This document shows positions 26,706-33,902 of a stretch of DNA of 35,808 bases, one piece after another. The position numbers were made by a program, and so were the translations under genes. Source of the DNA: Thiobacillus sp. (GTDB lineage Bacteria; Pseudomonadota; Gammaproteobacteria; Burkholderiales; Thiobacillaceae). The notes beneath the pieces are model-generated. The model had not been told where the DNA came from. It searched no databases and worked only from the letters and a program-made list of their open reading frames with translations. How positions within the stretch are numbered: the first letter of the stretch is position 1; each line of letters opens with the position of its first letter. The stretch covers positions 1 through 35,808 of the forward strand of contig JANJWF010000137.1 in NCBI GenBank assembly GCA_024709685.1, given 5' to 3'.

Positions 26706-26733
26706 GGAACTTTCCTTCTCCAGCTTCGTTTAA
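26706..26733 (+). promoter_or_regulatory. ECF-type promoter of the sigma operon (GGAAC-16-CGTTTAA)
   Basis: GGAAC and CGTTTAA are separated by 16 bases. GGAAC is the common -35 core of ECF sigma factors. The identical pair with identical spacing stands before the porin-sox operon at 28793-28820, and the flanking bases are also alike. This repeated motif beside an ECF gene is strong evidence for autoregulation. Confidence 0.82.
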
Positions 26734-26844
26734 TCCTTAACGAAAGAGGGAACGTCACCAACCCGAGAAAGGCATGAGGAACAGCAACTCGCGTCGCGGT
26801 ATGGTTTGACCCAGCAACAGGCCGTCGATGAAACTGCATGCCGG

Positions 26845-27417
26845 ATGAGTAATAGAGAACCATGCTGCAACTGGGAACAGTTGCAGGATCACGAGTGCGT
26901 CGTGCTGTTCCAGGGCGGTGAGCAGGCTGCGTTCGCAGAACTTGTGCGGCGCTACCAGGACCGCATTTTTCGTTTCGTCCTGCGCATGACGGACTGTCGC
27001 GAAGAGGCGCTGGAATTGACTCAAGACACGATGCTCAAGGCTTTTCACGCATTGGCCGATTGGCGGCCGGATGCGACGTTTGCCACCTGGCTCTTTTGCG
27101 TCGCCAACAATGCCACCATGGACCGGTTGCGGCGCAAGAAGGTGGTTAAATACGTGCCGATCGAGGAGCACATGGATTTTCCCGACCCTGCGTCGGGGCC
27201 GGAGGACACGATGCAGTCGGCGCAGCAGTACCGTATCCTCGAGGCGGCGCTGCAGCGGGTTCACGCGGACTACCGCCAGATCCTGCTGCTGCGGGAAGTG
27301 GAAGAAATGACATACGCGGAAATAGGCGACGTCCTGGGCTTGCGCGAAGGCACGGTCAAATCCCGTATCGCGCGGGCAAGGCAGGCCCTGATTGAAATTT
27401 GCAAGGGCAAGGCCTAG
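26845..27417 (+). CDS. ECF RNA polymerase sigma factor
   Basis: About 190 residues with sigma region 2 (FAELVRRYQDRIFRFVLRM and the -10 recognition part around DTMLKAFHALADW) and region 4 (QILLLREVEEMTYAEIGDVL with the helix-turn-helix GLREGTVKSRIARAR). There is no sigma region 1 or 3, as expected for ECF factors. The next gene encodes a zinc-finger anti-sigma factor and the third a CnrX/Spy-like periplasmic sensor, so activity is probably set by an envelope signal. The start is uncertain: ATG at 26845 is chosen, and a TTG at 26806 in the same frame is possible; neither has a strong ribosome site. Confidence 0.92.
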   Translation: MSNREPCCNWEQLQDHECVVLFQGGEQAAFAELVRRYQDRIFRFVLRMTDCREEALELTQDTMLKAFHALADWRPDATFATWLFCVANNATMDRLRRKKVVKYVPIEEHMDFPDPASGPEDTMQSAQQYRILEAALQRVHADYRQILLLREVEEMTYAEIGDVLGLREGTVKSRIARARQALIEICKGKA

Positions 27418-27457
27418 AACAATCCATGGAATCTAGTCAAATCGGAAAGCAGCAATC

Positions 27458-27901
27458 ATGAAAAAACACTGCAAATGGAGCGAGGAGTTGTCCAGCTACC
27501 TCGACGGCGAACTGGGTGCAAGTTCCCGCCTGAAATTCGAGGCGCACCTTGGGAGCTGCTTCAATTGCACGGAGATGCTGGCGCAATTGCGCAACCTCCG
27601 GCACTGTTTCCAGTCCCTGCCTCAGCAGGAAGTGGGCTTCGACCTGGCGCCTGTGATCCTCGCTAATCCGGCGCACAGGGCGCGTCCAGCATGGCGGCCC
27701 TCGTTCAGTTGGTGGCAAATGCTGCCGGTTTCCTTCGCAGCCGCCGCCACGGTTTCACTGGGCGTATTCATGGGAGCCAGCCTGAGCAGCAAGCCCGACA
27801 TCGGGCTGGTTGTCCCGACCCTGGCCGTATTTGAGCCCATGCCGCCATTCGATGTTTGCGTCGCGGTGATGTCAGGGTGCTATCCAAAGGACAATATCTG
27901 A
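27458..27901 (+). CDS. Zinc-finger anti-sigma factor with one membrane helix
   Basis: A 147-residue protein with an N-terminal cytoplasmic zinc-associated anti-sigma motif, H30-x3-C34-x2-C37 (FEAHLGSCFNC), with C5 as a possible further ligand. A single membrane helix follows (about 88-108), then a short periplasmic tail ending in a Cys pair region (FDVCVAVMSGC). It should hold the ECF factor encoded 40 bases upstream at the inner membrane. Its TGA overlaps the ATG of the sensor gene (TGATG), so the two are coupled. The two periplasmic cysteines could sense oxidation or metal; that is inference. Confidence 0.88.
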   Translation: MKKHCKWSEELSSYLDGELGASSRLKFEAHLGSCFNCTEMLAQLRNLRHCFQSLPQQEVGFDLAPVILANPAHRARPAWRPSFSWWQMLPVSFAAAATVSLGVFMGASLSSKPDIGLVVPTLAVFEPMPPFDVCVAVMSGCYPKDNI

Positions 27902-28359
27902 TGAAACGTCATTGGCTTCCTGTGCTGCTGGGGTTTTCCCTGCTTCTCAACATCGGGGTGCTGGGCGCAGTGGGCTACCAGGCCTGGGCCGGCGGCGACA
28001 GTGCTTCGAACGAGCATGACCATCTGGTGAAGCACCTCAAGCTCAGCGAAGAACAGCGCACCCAGTGGCGGAAAAAAGAGGAAATATTCCTGCGGGACAT
28101 GGGCGACTATTGGGCAGAGGTTCGTTTCCACCGCGAGCGCATGATTCGAGAGATCTTCGCGCAGCAACCCGACCCTGCAGCGATCGAGGCCAGCCGCGCG
28201 GCCATCTGCCGCCTCCAGGAAAACCAGCAGCGCCAGGTCATCAAGCAGTTGATGGAAGAAAAGCAGATGCTCACTGCAACCCAGCGCGAGGCATTGGCCG
28301 AGCTCCTGGTTGAGCAGAAACCCGCTGGTTCGCTCGAGGAGCGATTGCACGGCAATTGA
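27901..28359 (+). CDS. Periplasmic metal-sensor-like protein (CnrX/Spy/CpxP type)
   Basis: A 152-residue protein with an N-terminal membrane anchor (about 5-27) and a periplasmic all-helical domain that fits the Metal_resist/Spy/CpxP group: LKLSEEQRTQWRKKEEIFLRDM, followed by two more long helices. A His-rich start of the domain (NEHDHLVKH, H39/H41/H45) could bind metal. Gene order sigma, anti-sigma, sensor recalls the cnrYXH/nccYXH nickel-cobalt systems, though the anti-sigma here is of the zinc-finger type. The start at 27901 overlaps the anti-sigma stop. The ligand is unknown; metal, misfolded protein or sulfur species are all possible. Confidence 0.75.
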   Translation: MKRHWLPVLLGFSLLLNIGVLGAVGYQAWAGGDSASNEHDHLVKHLKLSEEQRTQWRKKEEIFLRDMGDYWAEVRFHRERMIREIFAQQPDPAAIEASRAAICRLQENQQRQVIKQLMEEKQMLTATQREALAELLVEQKPAGSLEERLHGN

Positions 28360-28792
28360 ACCAGAGGAGCGGATTGCCGCGATGGCGGTCTGCTCGCTCC
28401 AGAACATGAACGATGCCGCCACCTCGACCGGTATCCTGGAGCACCATTCACTGACGTGGCGTGCCATGCGCCACCGCACTTGACCGCCCGCGCCCGCCAT
28501 CTCCCTTAGGACAGCCTGCCTATCCGACGGCGGCGGTTTCCATCCGCCGGCTACCTGTTCTGCATCGGCCTGACGATGCAGCCTGCCCTGAGCAACAGGT
28601 TGCCGCGCAACAGATGCCCGTCCGCTTGTAGTAAGAAATAACCAGGCGCCGCATCCAAAAGCAGTCGGCCAAAAACAGCTTGTCCGCATTGCCTCCGGAG
28701 CCAGCATCGGCGCGCGTTACCGGCCATTCAAGCCGCCTGTTTCAACACGCTTGCCGGGGGCACAAATTATTTTCTGGCGCCTGAAAAGAAGC
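28360..28792. other. Non-coding stretch between sensor gene and porin-sox promoter
   Basis: About 430 bases with no supported gene. A 33-codon frame at 28382 has no proper ribosome site or recognisable product. A small inverted repeat GGCGG-TTTCCAT-CCGCC near 28533 is the only structure I see. No T-tract terminator follows the sensor gene. The ECF promoter and a palindromic leader come directly after this stretch. Confidence 0.6.
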
Positions 28793-28820
28793 GGAACATT
28801 TCTTTCTTCCCCTCGTTTAA
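28793..28820 (+). promoter_or_regulatory. ECF-type promoter of the porin-sox operon (GGAAC-16-CGTTTAA)
   Basis: GGAAC (28793-28797), 16 bases, CGTTTAA (28814-28820): the same elements and spacing as upstream of the ECF sigma gene. The spacers are both pyrimidine-rich. The predicted start point is near 28827, about 60 bases before the porin ATG. Confidence 0.82.
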
Positions 28821-28824
28821 GCCA

Positions 28825-28862
28825 GTGAAGGACACGGTGTCTTCACACCAATGTTCCTTCAC
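28825..28862 (+). promoter_or_regulatory. Palindromic leader: one left arm, two possible right arms
   Basis: GTGAAGGACAC (28825-28835) can pair with GTGTCTTCAC (28837-28846, one-base bulge) or, alternatively, with TCCTTCAC (28855-28862). It begins at the predicted start point of the ECF promoter, so it could be an operator or a 5-prime RNA stem with two exclusive folds. Function is inferred. Confidence 0.4.
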
Positions 28863-28887
28863 CCAAGAAATATACGAGGAGAACGGA

Positions 28888-30390
28888 ATGCACATCAAAA
28901 GCAGTCTGGCCGCAGCGCTTGCGCTTGCCGGCCTAACATCCGGCGGGGCAAGCCACGCCACCAACTGGGTGATGGCGTACGGGACCGAGCCCGCCACCAG
29001 CACGCACCGCCTGCAGGGCGCGGTGCAACTCACCTACGAAAACAACTTCGACTGTCGGGACACGCGTGGATTTGTGGGTGGCGCAAAGGCCAACAATGGA
29101 CGGTCGGTGAACAACTGCCGCCAGGGGCCGGAACTGCAGGACGACGAATCCGGCCTTGCGCTGCAGAACCTGATGCTTGGGGTGCGGGGAAACCTGATCC
29201 CAAATCGCATCAACTATCACGTCGCTGCCAACGCCGGCCAGAACGTCGCCAACTACCATCCATACAAGACCGAGCGCGAGCAGCTGGCGAGCCTGGTCAA
29301 CGCGAGCGTGTCCTTCCACTACATCCCCGGCGTGCGGGTGCGCGCGGGCCTGCAGCAGAAGCCCGGCCCCGAGGAGCTCTACCAGGGACTGGAGGCGACC
29401 GACTACATCTTCCTCACCGACTTCGTGCAGCGCGTGCAGATCGAACGCTTCATCGACGGCAACGCCAAGAGCACCAATGCGATCCCCGGACAGGGCTACG
29501 GCTGGCAGGGAACAAAGAATGCCCAGGGCGTCGGCAGCGGCATCGGCCCCATCACCGGCAACATCTCCAGATGGGGGTATGACACGGACGTAGGTCGCGA
29601 CTGGGGGGTGCAATTCTTCGACGCCTTCAAGCGCGACAAGTGGACCCACACCTACTCGGTGATGTTCGGCAACGGCAACGGCATCCATCGTGGCGACAAC
29701 AACAGCGACAAGGACCTCAACCTCTATCTTTCCTCCGAGTACGACCTGCCCGGCGGCAAGGGCCCGCTCAAGCACGGGTTGAAACTGTACGGTTACCACC
29801 AGAAGGGCGTGCGCAATTTCGTCATCGACCCCAGCGGCAGACAGAGCCAGGATTTCGACCGCATCCGCTACGGCATCGGGGCGAAGGCGCTCGGCCACCT
29901 GTTCGGCGAAGATCGCGGCAAGCACCGCCTGGGGTTCGAGCTGATGTTCGCCGACGGCATGATCAACTACACCCCCACCGCCAACACGGCTGACGCCCCC
30001 TTCGGCGGCCTCGTCCAGTTCGCGGCAGAGGAAGGCAACAAGGCGAAGGGCATCACCCTCGACTACGGCTACTACCTCAACAAACGGTGGCAGTTCGACG
30101 TCCGCTACTCGCGCGACGACCTGCTGTACGAGCAGGCCAATGCCAACCCGGCGAAACAATACTGGACCAGCGGCGACGAGCGCATCCTGAAGTACACGAC
30201 GCTGGGCGTGAACTACTACTTCGCGCCCAAGACCCGGCTCACCTTCAACTATGAGTTCCGCAACGTCGAAGCCCCGAACCCGGCGCGCAATACCGACGGC
30301 ACCGTCAATCCCAACTCCACGATCAACGCGAACGTGGTGTCCGGCTCGGTGGGCGACCGCTTCGGCCTGCGGCTGACGCACACCTTCTAG
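28888..30390 (+). CDS. Outer-membrane porin (OprO/OprP-like beta-barrel)
   Basis: A 500-residue protein with a Sec signal peptide (cleavage near GGASHA-TN, residue 23) and alternating aromatic/polar beta strands ending in the outer-membrane signature LRLTHTF. The internal stretch GLQQKPGPEELYQGLEATDY resembles the constriction/insert region of phosphate-selective O/P porins. Two Cys in the first 60 mature residues may form a disulfide. GAGGAG stands before the ATG. It is the first gene after the second ECF promoter and 38 bases before soxX, so it probably provides anion (for example thiosulfate or phosphate-like) entry for the module; the substrate is inference. Confidence 0.82.
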   Translation: MHIKSSLAAALALAGLTSGGASHATNWVMAYGTEPATSTHRLQGAVQLTYENNFDCRDTRGFVGGAKANNGRSVNNCRQGPELQDDESGLALQNLMLGVRGNLIPNRINYHVAANAGQNVANYHPYKTEREQLASLVNASVSFHYIPGVRVRAGLQQKPGPEELYQGLEATDYIFLTDFVQRVQIERFIDGNAKSTNAIPGQGYGWQGTKNAQGVGSGIGPITGNISRWGYDTDVGRDWGVQFFDAFKRDKWTHTYSVMFGNGNGIHRGDNNSDKDLNLYLSSEYDLPGGKGPLKHGLKLYGYHQKGVRNFVIDPSGRQSQDFDRIRYGIGAKALGHLFGEDRGKHRLGFELMFADGMINYTPTANTADAPFGGLVQFAAEEGNKAKGITLDYGYYLNKRWQFDVRYSRDDLLYEQANANPAKQYWTSGDERILKYTTLGVNYYFAPKTRLTFNYEFRNVEAPNPARNTDGTVNPNSTINANVVSGSVGDRFGLRLTHTF

Positions 30391-30428
30391 ATCTGGCTCG
30401 CGACACAACACACAAGAGGAGAACATTC

Positions 30429-30917
30429 ATGCGATCAATTTTTGGAAAAGGCCTGACCGTCGCGCCGCTGCTGCTGGCCGTCGCACTCGCCGGATGCGCG
30501 GCAGAGCCAGGCAAGCCCACCCAGGCGGCGAAGGCGAAGCCCTCGGATTTTTCGGAGTGGCCCTGCATGAGCTACACGCTTGCCTGCGGCAAGATCCCGA
30601 CCCGCAAACCGGTCACGCAGGCGCTCGTCGGCCCGCTCAACGGCGACCCCGTCCGCGGCCAGGCGCTCGCCAACGAGCGCAGCAAGGGCAACTGTGTCGC
30701 CTGCCACCTGCTGAAAGGTGCGGAACAGCCCGGTTCCAAGGGACCGGACCTGACCGCCTACGGCACGTGGGGCAGGAGCGACGCGGAAATCTACGCTCTG
30801 GTCTACGACATGCGCTCGCGCAACCCGGATACCGTCATGCCGCCGGCCGGGGCCAACCAAATCCTGACTGACCAGGAACTGCGCGACGTGATCGCCTTCC
30901 TGCAGTCGTCGAAGTGA
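30429..30917 (+). CDS. soxX: SoxX, monoheme cytochrome c, predicted lipoprotein
   Basis: A 162-residue cytochrome with one heme site CVACH (89-93) and an axial Met M137 in NPDTVMPPAG, followed by LTDQELRDVIAFLQS, the usual SoxX C-terminus. The signal peptide ends in a lipobox LAGC (C23), so the protein may be lipid-anchored rather than soluble. C46 and C53 may form a disulfide. SoxX and SoxA form the heterodimer that oxidatively links thiosulfate or another sulfane compound to the SoxY cysteine. soxA starts 12 bases after its stop. Confidence 0.9.
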   Translation: MRSIFGKGLTVAPLLLAVALAGCAAEPGKPTQAAKAKPSDFSEWPCMSYTLACGKIPTRKPVTQALVGPLNGDPVRGQALANERSKGNCVACHLLKGAEQPGSKGPDLTAYGTWGRSDAEIYALVYDMRSRNPDTVMPPAGANQILTDQELRDVIAFLQSSK

Positions 30918-30928
30918 AGGAGCACAAC

Positions 30929-31855
30929 ATGGCTGGAACTCACCATTTTTCCCTGACCAGGCTTGCGCTCGCGACGCTGTGCGCCGTGGCGGTCAATACG
31001 CAGGCTGCCGACGCCGTCTACCGCGAAGCCTTCCCACGGGTAGCGATCGATCCGTCCCGGGGCGTCGCCGGCGGCGGGGATGCCGATTTCGGCGCCACGC
31101 TGCAGTACTGGCAGGACGACCAGGCGCTCGAGAAGAGCAAGCCATGGATCGGCAACCCCGAACACGAGTGGAAGCTCAACTGGAAATTCATGGACCTCGA
31201 CCACACCGACGACATGCACCCGGGATACCTCGCGCTGGAGCAGGGCGAGAAACTGTTCAAGTTCTGGGCCAAGCGCGAGCCGGCATTCCGCACCTGCCTC
31301 GGCGAAGGCAAGACCGACTTCAAGGGCCTGGCGGCAGGCTATCCCAAGTACGACCCCAAGCTGAAGAAGATCATGACCGTCGAGAGCCGGGTGGAGCACT
31401 GTGCCAAGACCGCGCTGTGGGAGGACTTCAAGCAGGGCTCGCCCGCGAACAACCAGATCTCGCTCTACTTCAAGTCGCTTTCCACCAACATGCCGATCAA
31501 GGTGGATACAAGTTCGACGGAGATCATGGATTCCTACCGACGCGGCGAGAAGCTGTTCTACACCAAGGTCGGGCAATACAACTTCTCCTGCGCGTCCTGC
31601 CACACCACGACCGGTCTGCTCGGCCAGCGCTTCCGCGGGCAGGTGCCGACTTCTCCGTTCGCGGACGCGGCGCACTTCCCGACCTACCGTGTGGGGCTGG
31701 GGGACATCGAGTCGCTACAGCAGCGCTTCATGCGGTGCAACCTGCAGGCCCGCACCAAGGGACTGCCGCCCGGCGACCCGGCCTACACCGACCTGGAAGT
31801 CTTTTACACCGTACTTTCCAACGATTACCCGGTTTCCGTGCCCTCGGCGCGGTGA
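30929..31855 (+). CDS. soxA: SoxA, monoheme form
   Basis: A 308-residue periplasmic cytochrome with a signal peptide (cleavage near TQA-AD, residue 26). The active-site heme is CASCH (221-225), and the axial Cys that becomes a persulfide is C270 in QRFMRCNLQARTKG. The first heme site of diheme SoxA proteins is lost; C123 and C158 remain as a likely disulfide, as in other monoheme SoxA. AAGGAG lies six bases before the ATG at 30929, so the start five codons earlier is rejected. With SoxX it should form SoxXA, catalysing the first step of the Sox pathway. No soxB or soxCD is found in the window. Confidence 0.92.
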   Translation: MAGTHHFSLTRLALATLCAVAVNTQAADAVYREAFPRVAIDPSRGVAGGGDADFGATLQYWQDDQALEKSKPWIGNPEHEWKLNWKFMDLDHTDDMHPGYLALEQGEKLFKFWAKREPAFRTCLGEGKTDFKGLAAGYPKYDPKLKKIMTVESRVEHCAKTALWEDFKQGSPANNQISLYFKSLSTNMPIKVDTSSTEIMDSYRRGEKLFYTKVGQYNFSCASCHTTTGLLGQRFRGQVPTSPFADAAHFPTYRVGLGDIESLQQRFMRCNLQARTKGLPPGDPAYTDLEVFYTVLSNDYPVSVPSAR

Positions 31856-31886
31856 ACCTTTACTGCAACTTCACATGGAGAACGAC

Positions 31887-32366
31887 ATGAATGAACTGAA
31901 TCAACAACGCAGAACCCTGCTGAAGGGTGGATGCGCCGCCGGCATCGTTACCCTCGCTGCAGCCTCGGGGCTGCTCGTACCGGGTCGCGTGCTTGCGGCG
32001 GAATGGAGCAAGAGCGCCTTCGAGGCCAAGAGTGTCGCCGACGCCCTCAAGGGCCTGGGAGCGGCAGATGTCGCCACGAGCAGCGACATTCTGATCAAGG
32101 CCCCCGACATCGCCGAAAACGGCTCGATGGTTCCGGTCGAAGTGACCAGCCAGATCGCCGGCACCCAGTCCATCTCCATCCTGTCGGAGAAGAATCCGCT
32201 GCCGCTCCTGGCAGCGTTTGAATTCACCGACGGCGCACAGGGTTACGTGTCCACCCGCATCAAGATGGGCCAGACCTCCAACGTTCGCGTGGTGGTCAAG
32301 GCCGGCGGCAAATATTACAGCGCGGCCAAGGAAATCAAGGTCACCATCGGCGGCTGCGGCGGCTGA
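31887..32366 (+). CDS. soxY: SoxY sulfur-carrier protein
   Basis: A 159-residue protein with a twin-arginine signal (QQRRTLLKGG, R8-R9; cleavage near VLAA, residue 38) and the C-terminal swinging arm GGCGG, whose C157 carries the sulfur intermediates. SoxY is exported folded together with SoxZ, which has no signal of its own. The start at 31887 has GGAG six bases upstream. Length and motifs are complete, so the carrier should be functional. It sits between soxA (31 bases) and soxZ (32 bases). Confidence 0.96.
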   Translation: MNELNQQRRTLLKGGCAAGIVTLAAASGLLVPGRVLAAEWSKSAFEAKSVADALKGLGAADVATSSDILIKAPDIAENGSMVPVEVTSQIAGTQSISILSEKNPLPLLAAFEFTDGAQGYVSTRIKMGQTSNVRVVVKAGGKYYSAAKEIKVTIGGCGG

Positions 32367-32398
32367 GTGCTCAAATTTAAATCAGAAAGGAATAGAAC

Positions 32399-32713
32399 AT
32401 GGCAGACATGATGAAGATCCGCACCCAGCTCTCCGGCGACGCGCTGGCAATCAAGATCCTGATGGCCCACCCCATGGAGACCGGCCAGCGCAAGGACGCA
32501 AAAACGGGCCAGTTTATCCCCGCCCATTTCATCAAGAACGTCGCCGTCGGCCTCAACGGCAAGACGGTCGTTGCAGCCCAATGGGGCGGCGCGATCTCCA
32601 AGGATCCCTTCCTTGGCCTGAAGGTGAAGGGCGCCAAGGCCGGCGACAAGGTCACGGTGAACTGGGAAGACAACAAGGGCGAAAAAAATAGCGCCGAGGC
32701 GACGGTTGGCTGA
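32399..32713 (+). CDS. soxZ: SoxZ, partner of SoxY
   Basis: A 104-residue immunoglobulin-like protein, of normal length for SoxZ. The conserved start MKIRTQLSGDALAIKILMAHPMETG and the motifs FIPAHFIKNV and GxWGGAISKDPF are present. It forms the SoxYZ heterodimer on which sulfur is carried in the periplasm and travels through the Tat system with SoxY. AAGG lies eight bases before the ATG. A strong hairpin follows the gene. Confidence 0.96.
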   Translation: MADMMKIRTQLSGDALAIKILMAHPMETGQRKDAKTGQFIPAHFIKNVAVGLNGKTVVAAQWGGAISKDPFLGLKVKGAKAGDKVTVNWEDNKGEKNSAEATVG

Positions 32714-32722
32714 CATGGCTTG

Positions 32723-32764
32723 CGGCAGGCCTGACCTCCGCTGCAAGGCGGACCGGCCCTGCCG
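32723..32764 (+). repeat. Intercistronic hairpin after soxZ
   Basis: CGGCAGGCC pairs with GGCCCTGCCG (one bulged base), with an inner stem TCCGC/GCGGA. No T run follows. It may act as a processing or stability element, or partial terminator, separating sox mRNA from the two downstream genes. Confidence 0.5.
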
Positions 32765-32808
32765 TGCAGCGTGGTAAGAATGATCAATTTTGATTCTGGA
32801 GCAGATTT

Positions 32809-33282
32809 ATGAAACAAATTTTCAAGGCAACCCTGGTCGGCTTGGCAGCAAGCCTGGCCATGTCCAGCGCGGCGGCGCTGGACATTGGCACAGACGAGCG
32901 TATGAAGCTCGTACTGCGACCGGACGAACGGCATCTGGTATTGTTCGAGATGCGCAGCTTCCTCCACACCCTGCAGGTCATCTCCGATGCGGCGCTGCGG
33001 GAGGATATGCAAGCGGTGGCGGACGCGGCGCGGAGCATGGGCAGCGGTGCTGCGAACCTGATCCCGCCGCTGACCGTGGCAAAATTGCCGCCGACCTTCC
33101 AGATGCTTGCCGGCACCGTGCATACCACGTTTGACGCGATGGCTCTGGATGCGGAAAGCCTGGGCGACCCGGTGCACACCCAGCGGCAGATGACCCAAAT
33201 GCTGCAGACATGCAACGCCTGCCATGGCATTTACCAGGTGGCAGTCGAGGAGCCCTTCCCGCGCCTGAAGAAGAAGCGTTGA
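32809..33282 (+). CDS. Cytochrome c-prime-like periplasmic cytochrome
   Basis: A 157-residue protein with a Sec signal peptide (cleavage near SAAA-LD, residue 24) and an all-helical body. The heme site CNACH (135-139) lies close to the C-terminus, the layout of class II cytochromes (c-prime/c556). Helix 1 (LVLFEMRSFLHTLQ) holds a Met that could be a sixth ligand as in c556. Cytochromes c-prime bind NO and are often linked to NO tolerance; c556 types are electron carriers. Sequence does not decide between them. GGAG precedes the ATG by eight bases. It is 95 bases after soxZ and on the same strand. Confidence 0.75.
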   Translation: MKQIFKATLVGLAASLAMSSAAALDIGTDERMKLVLRPDERHLVLFEMRSFLHTLQVISDAALREDMQAVADAARSMGSGAANLIPPLTVAKLPPTFQMLAGTVHTTFDAMALDAESLGDPVHTQRQMTQMLQTCNACHGIYQVAVEEPFPRLKKKR

Positions 33283-33289
33283 GCAGGAT

Positions 33290-33312
33290 CGGGCGCCTCT
33301 GAAGAGGCGTCC
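33290..33312 (+). repeat. Hairpin between the cytochrome and the last gene
   Basis: GGGCGCCTC-TGAA-GAGGCGTCCC forms a GC-rich stem with a stable four-base loop and one bulge. No T run follows. It may protect or process the upstream mRNA. Confidence 0.5.
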
Positions 33313-33343
33313 CGAACACAATATTCAACAAGAGGAATAAACC

Positions 33344-33826
33344 ATGAAATCCATCCTACTTTCCCTGTCCGCCGTCATGCTGGCGCTTCCCCTGACGGTG
33401 CAGGCCGCCGCGCAGGACCACCACGACCATGGCACCGCTGCACCCCAGTCCATCGAACTCAATGCAGGCAAAAAATGGGCGACCGACGACGCGCTGCGCC
33501 AGGGCATGAGCGCGATCCGTGCGCTCGCGGACGAGGCGCTGCCTGCCGCACATGCCGGCAAGATCACGCCTGCCGGCTACGATGCGCTGGCGAACGACAT
33601 CAACACGCAAATCTCGTTTATTGTCTCGAGCTGCAAGCTCGACCCCAAGGCCGATGCGCAACTCCATATCATCATCGCCGAGCTGGGCGACGCCATCGAG
33701 ACGATGGAGGGCAAACAAGCCGGGCAATCGCGCGCCATGGGGGTGGTAAAGGTTTCCAATACCCTGAACACCTACGGGAAGTATTTCGACCATAAAGGCT
33801 GGCGCTCGATCAAGCTGCCTCATTGA
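33344..33826 (+). CDS. Conserved periplasmic helical protein with N-terminal His motif (DnrO-like)
   Basis: A 160-residue protein with a Sec signal peptide (cleavage near VQA-AA, residue 20-22). The mature protein starts with QDHHDHG, a possible metal site, and continues LNAGKKWATDDALRQGMSAIRAL, a pattern I recall in proteobacterial hypotheticals sometimes labelled DnrO; the rest is helical. Function is unknown. The ribosome site AGAGGA is clear. It is the last gene of the porin-sox run and converges on rluA. A role in metal binding or cytochrome maturation would be speculation. Confidence 0.65.
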   Translation: MKSILLSLSAVMLALPLTVQAAAQDHHDHGTAAPQSIELNAGKKWATDDALRQGMSAIRALADEALPAAHAGKITPAGYDALANDINTQISFIVSSCKLDPKADAQLHIIIAELGDAIETMEGKQAGQSRAMGVVKVSNTLNTYGKYFDHKGWRSIKLPH

Positions 33827-33902
33827 TCTTTCCCGCCTCCTGCTGACCGCCGACAACACAGGCGCCAGCAGCTTGCCGCAACCCGCGCCGCCACGCTCAA
33901 GA

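Noticed and set aside
26656-26733. A 25-codon frame starting in the candidate -10 region before the ECF gene
   Set aside because: No ribosome site, and its end coincides with the ECF -10 element; likely chance.
24656-26863. A 735-codon minus-strand frame opposite the ThDP enzyme
   Set aside because: No recognisable domain; the plus-strand gene has intact cofactor motifs.
28382-28483. A 33-codon frame after the sensor gene
   Set aside because: The GAGGAG is too far from the ATG and the product has no recognisable feature.
32783-32794. ATCAA-TT-TTGAT, similar to FNR half-sites
   Set aside because: The half-sites are in the reverse order with a two-base spacer; a true FNR box is TTGAT-N4-ATCAA.
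33313-33343. GAAC before the last gene as a third ECF promoter
   Set aside because: There is no CGTTTAA at 16-base spacing.
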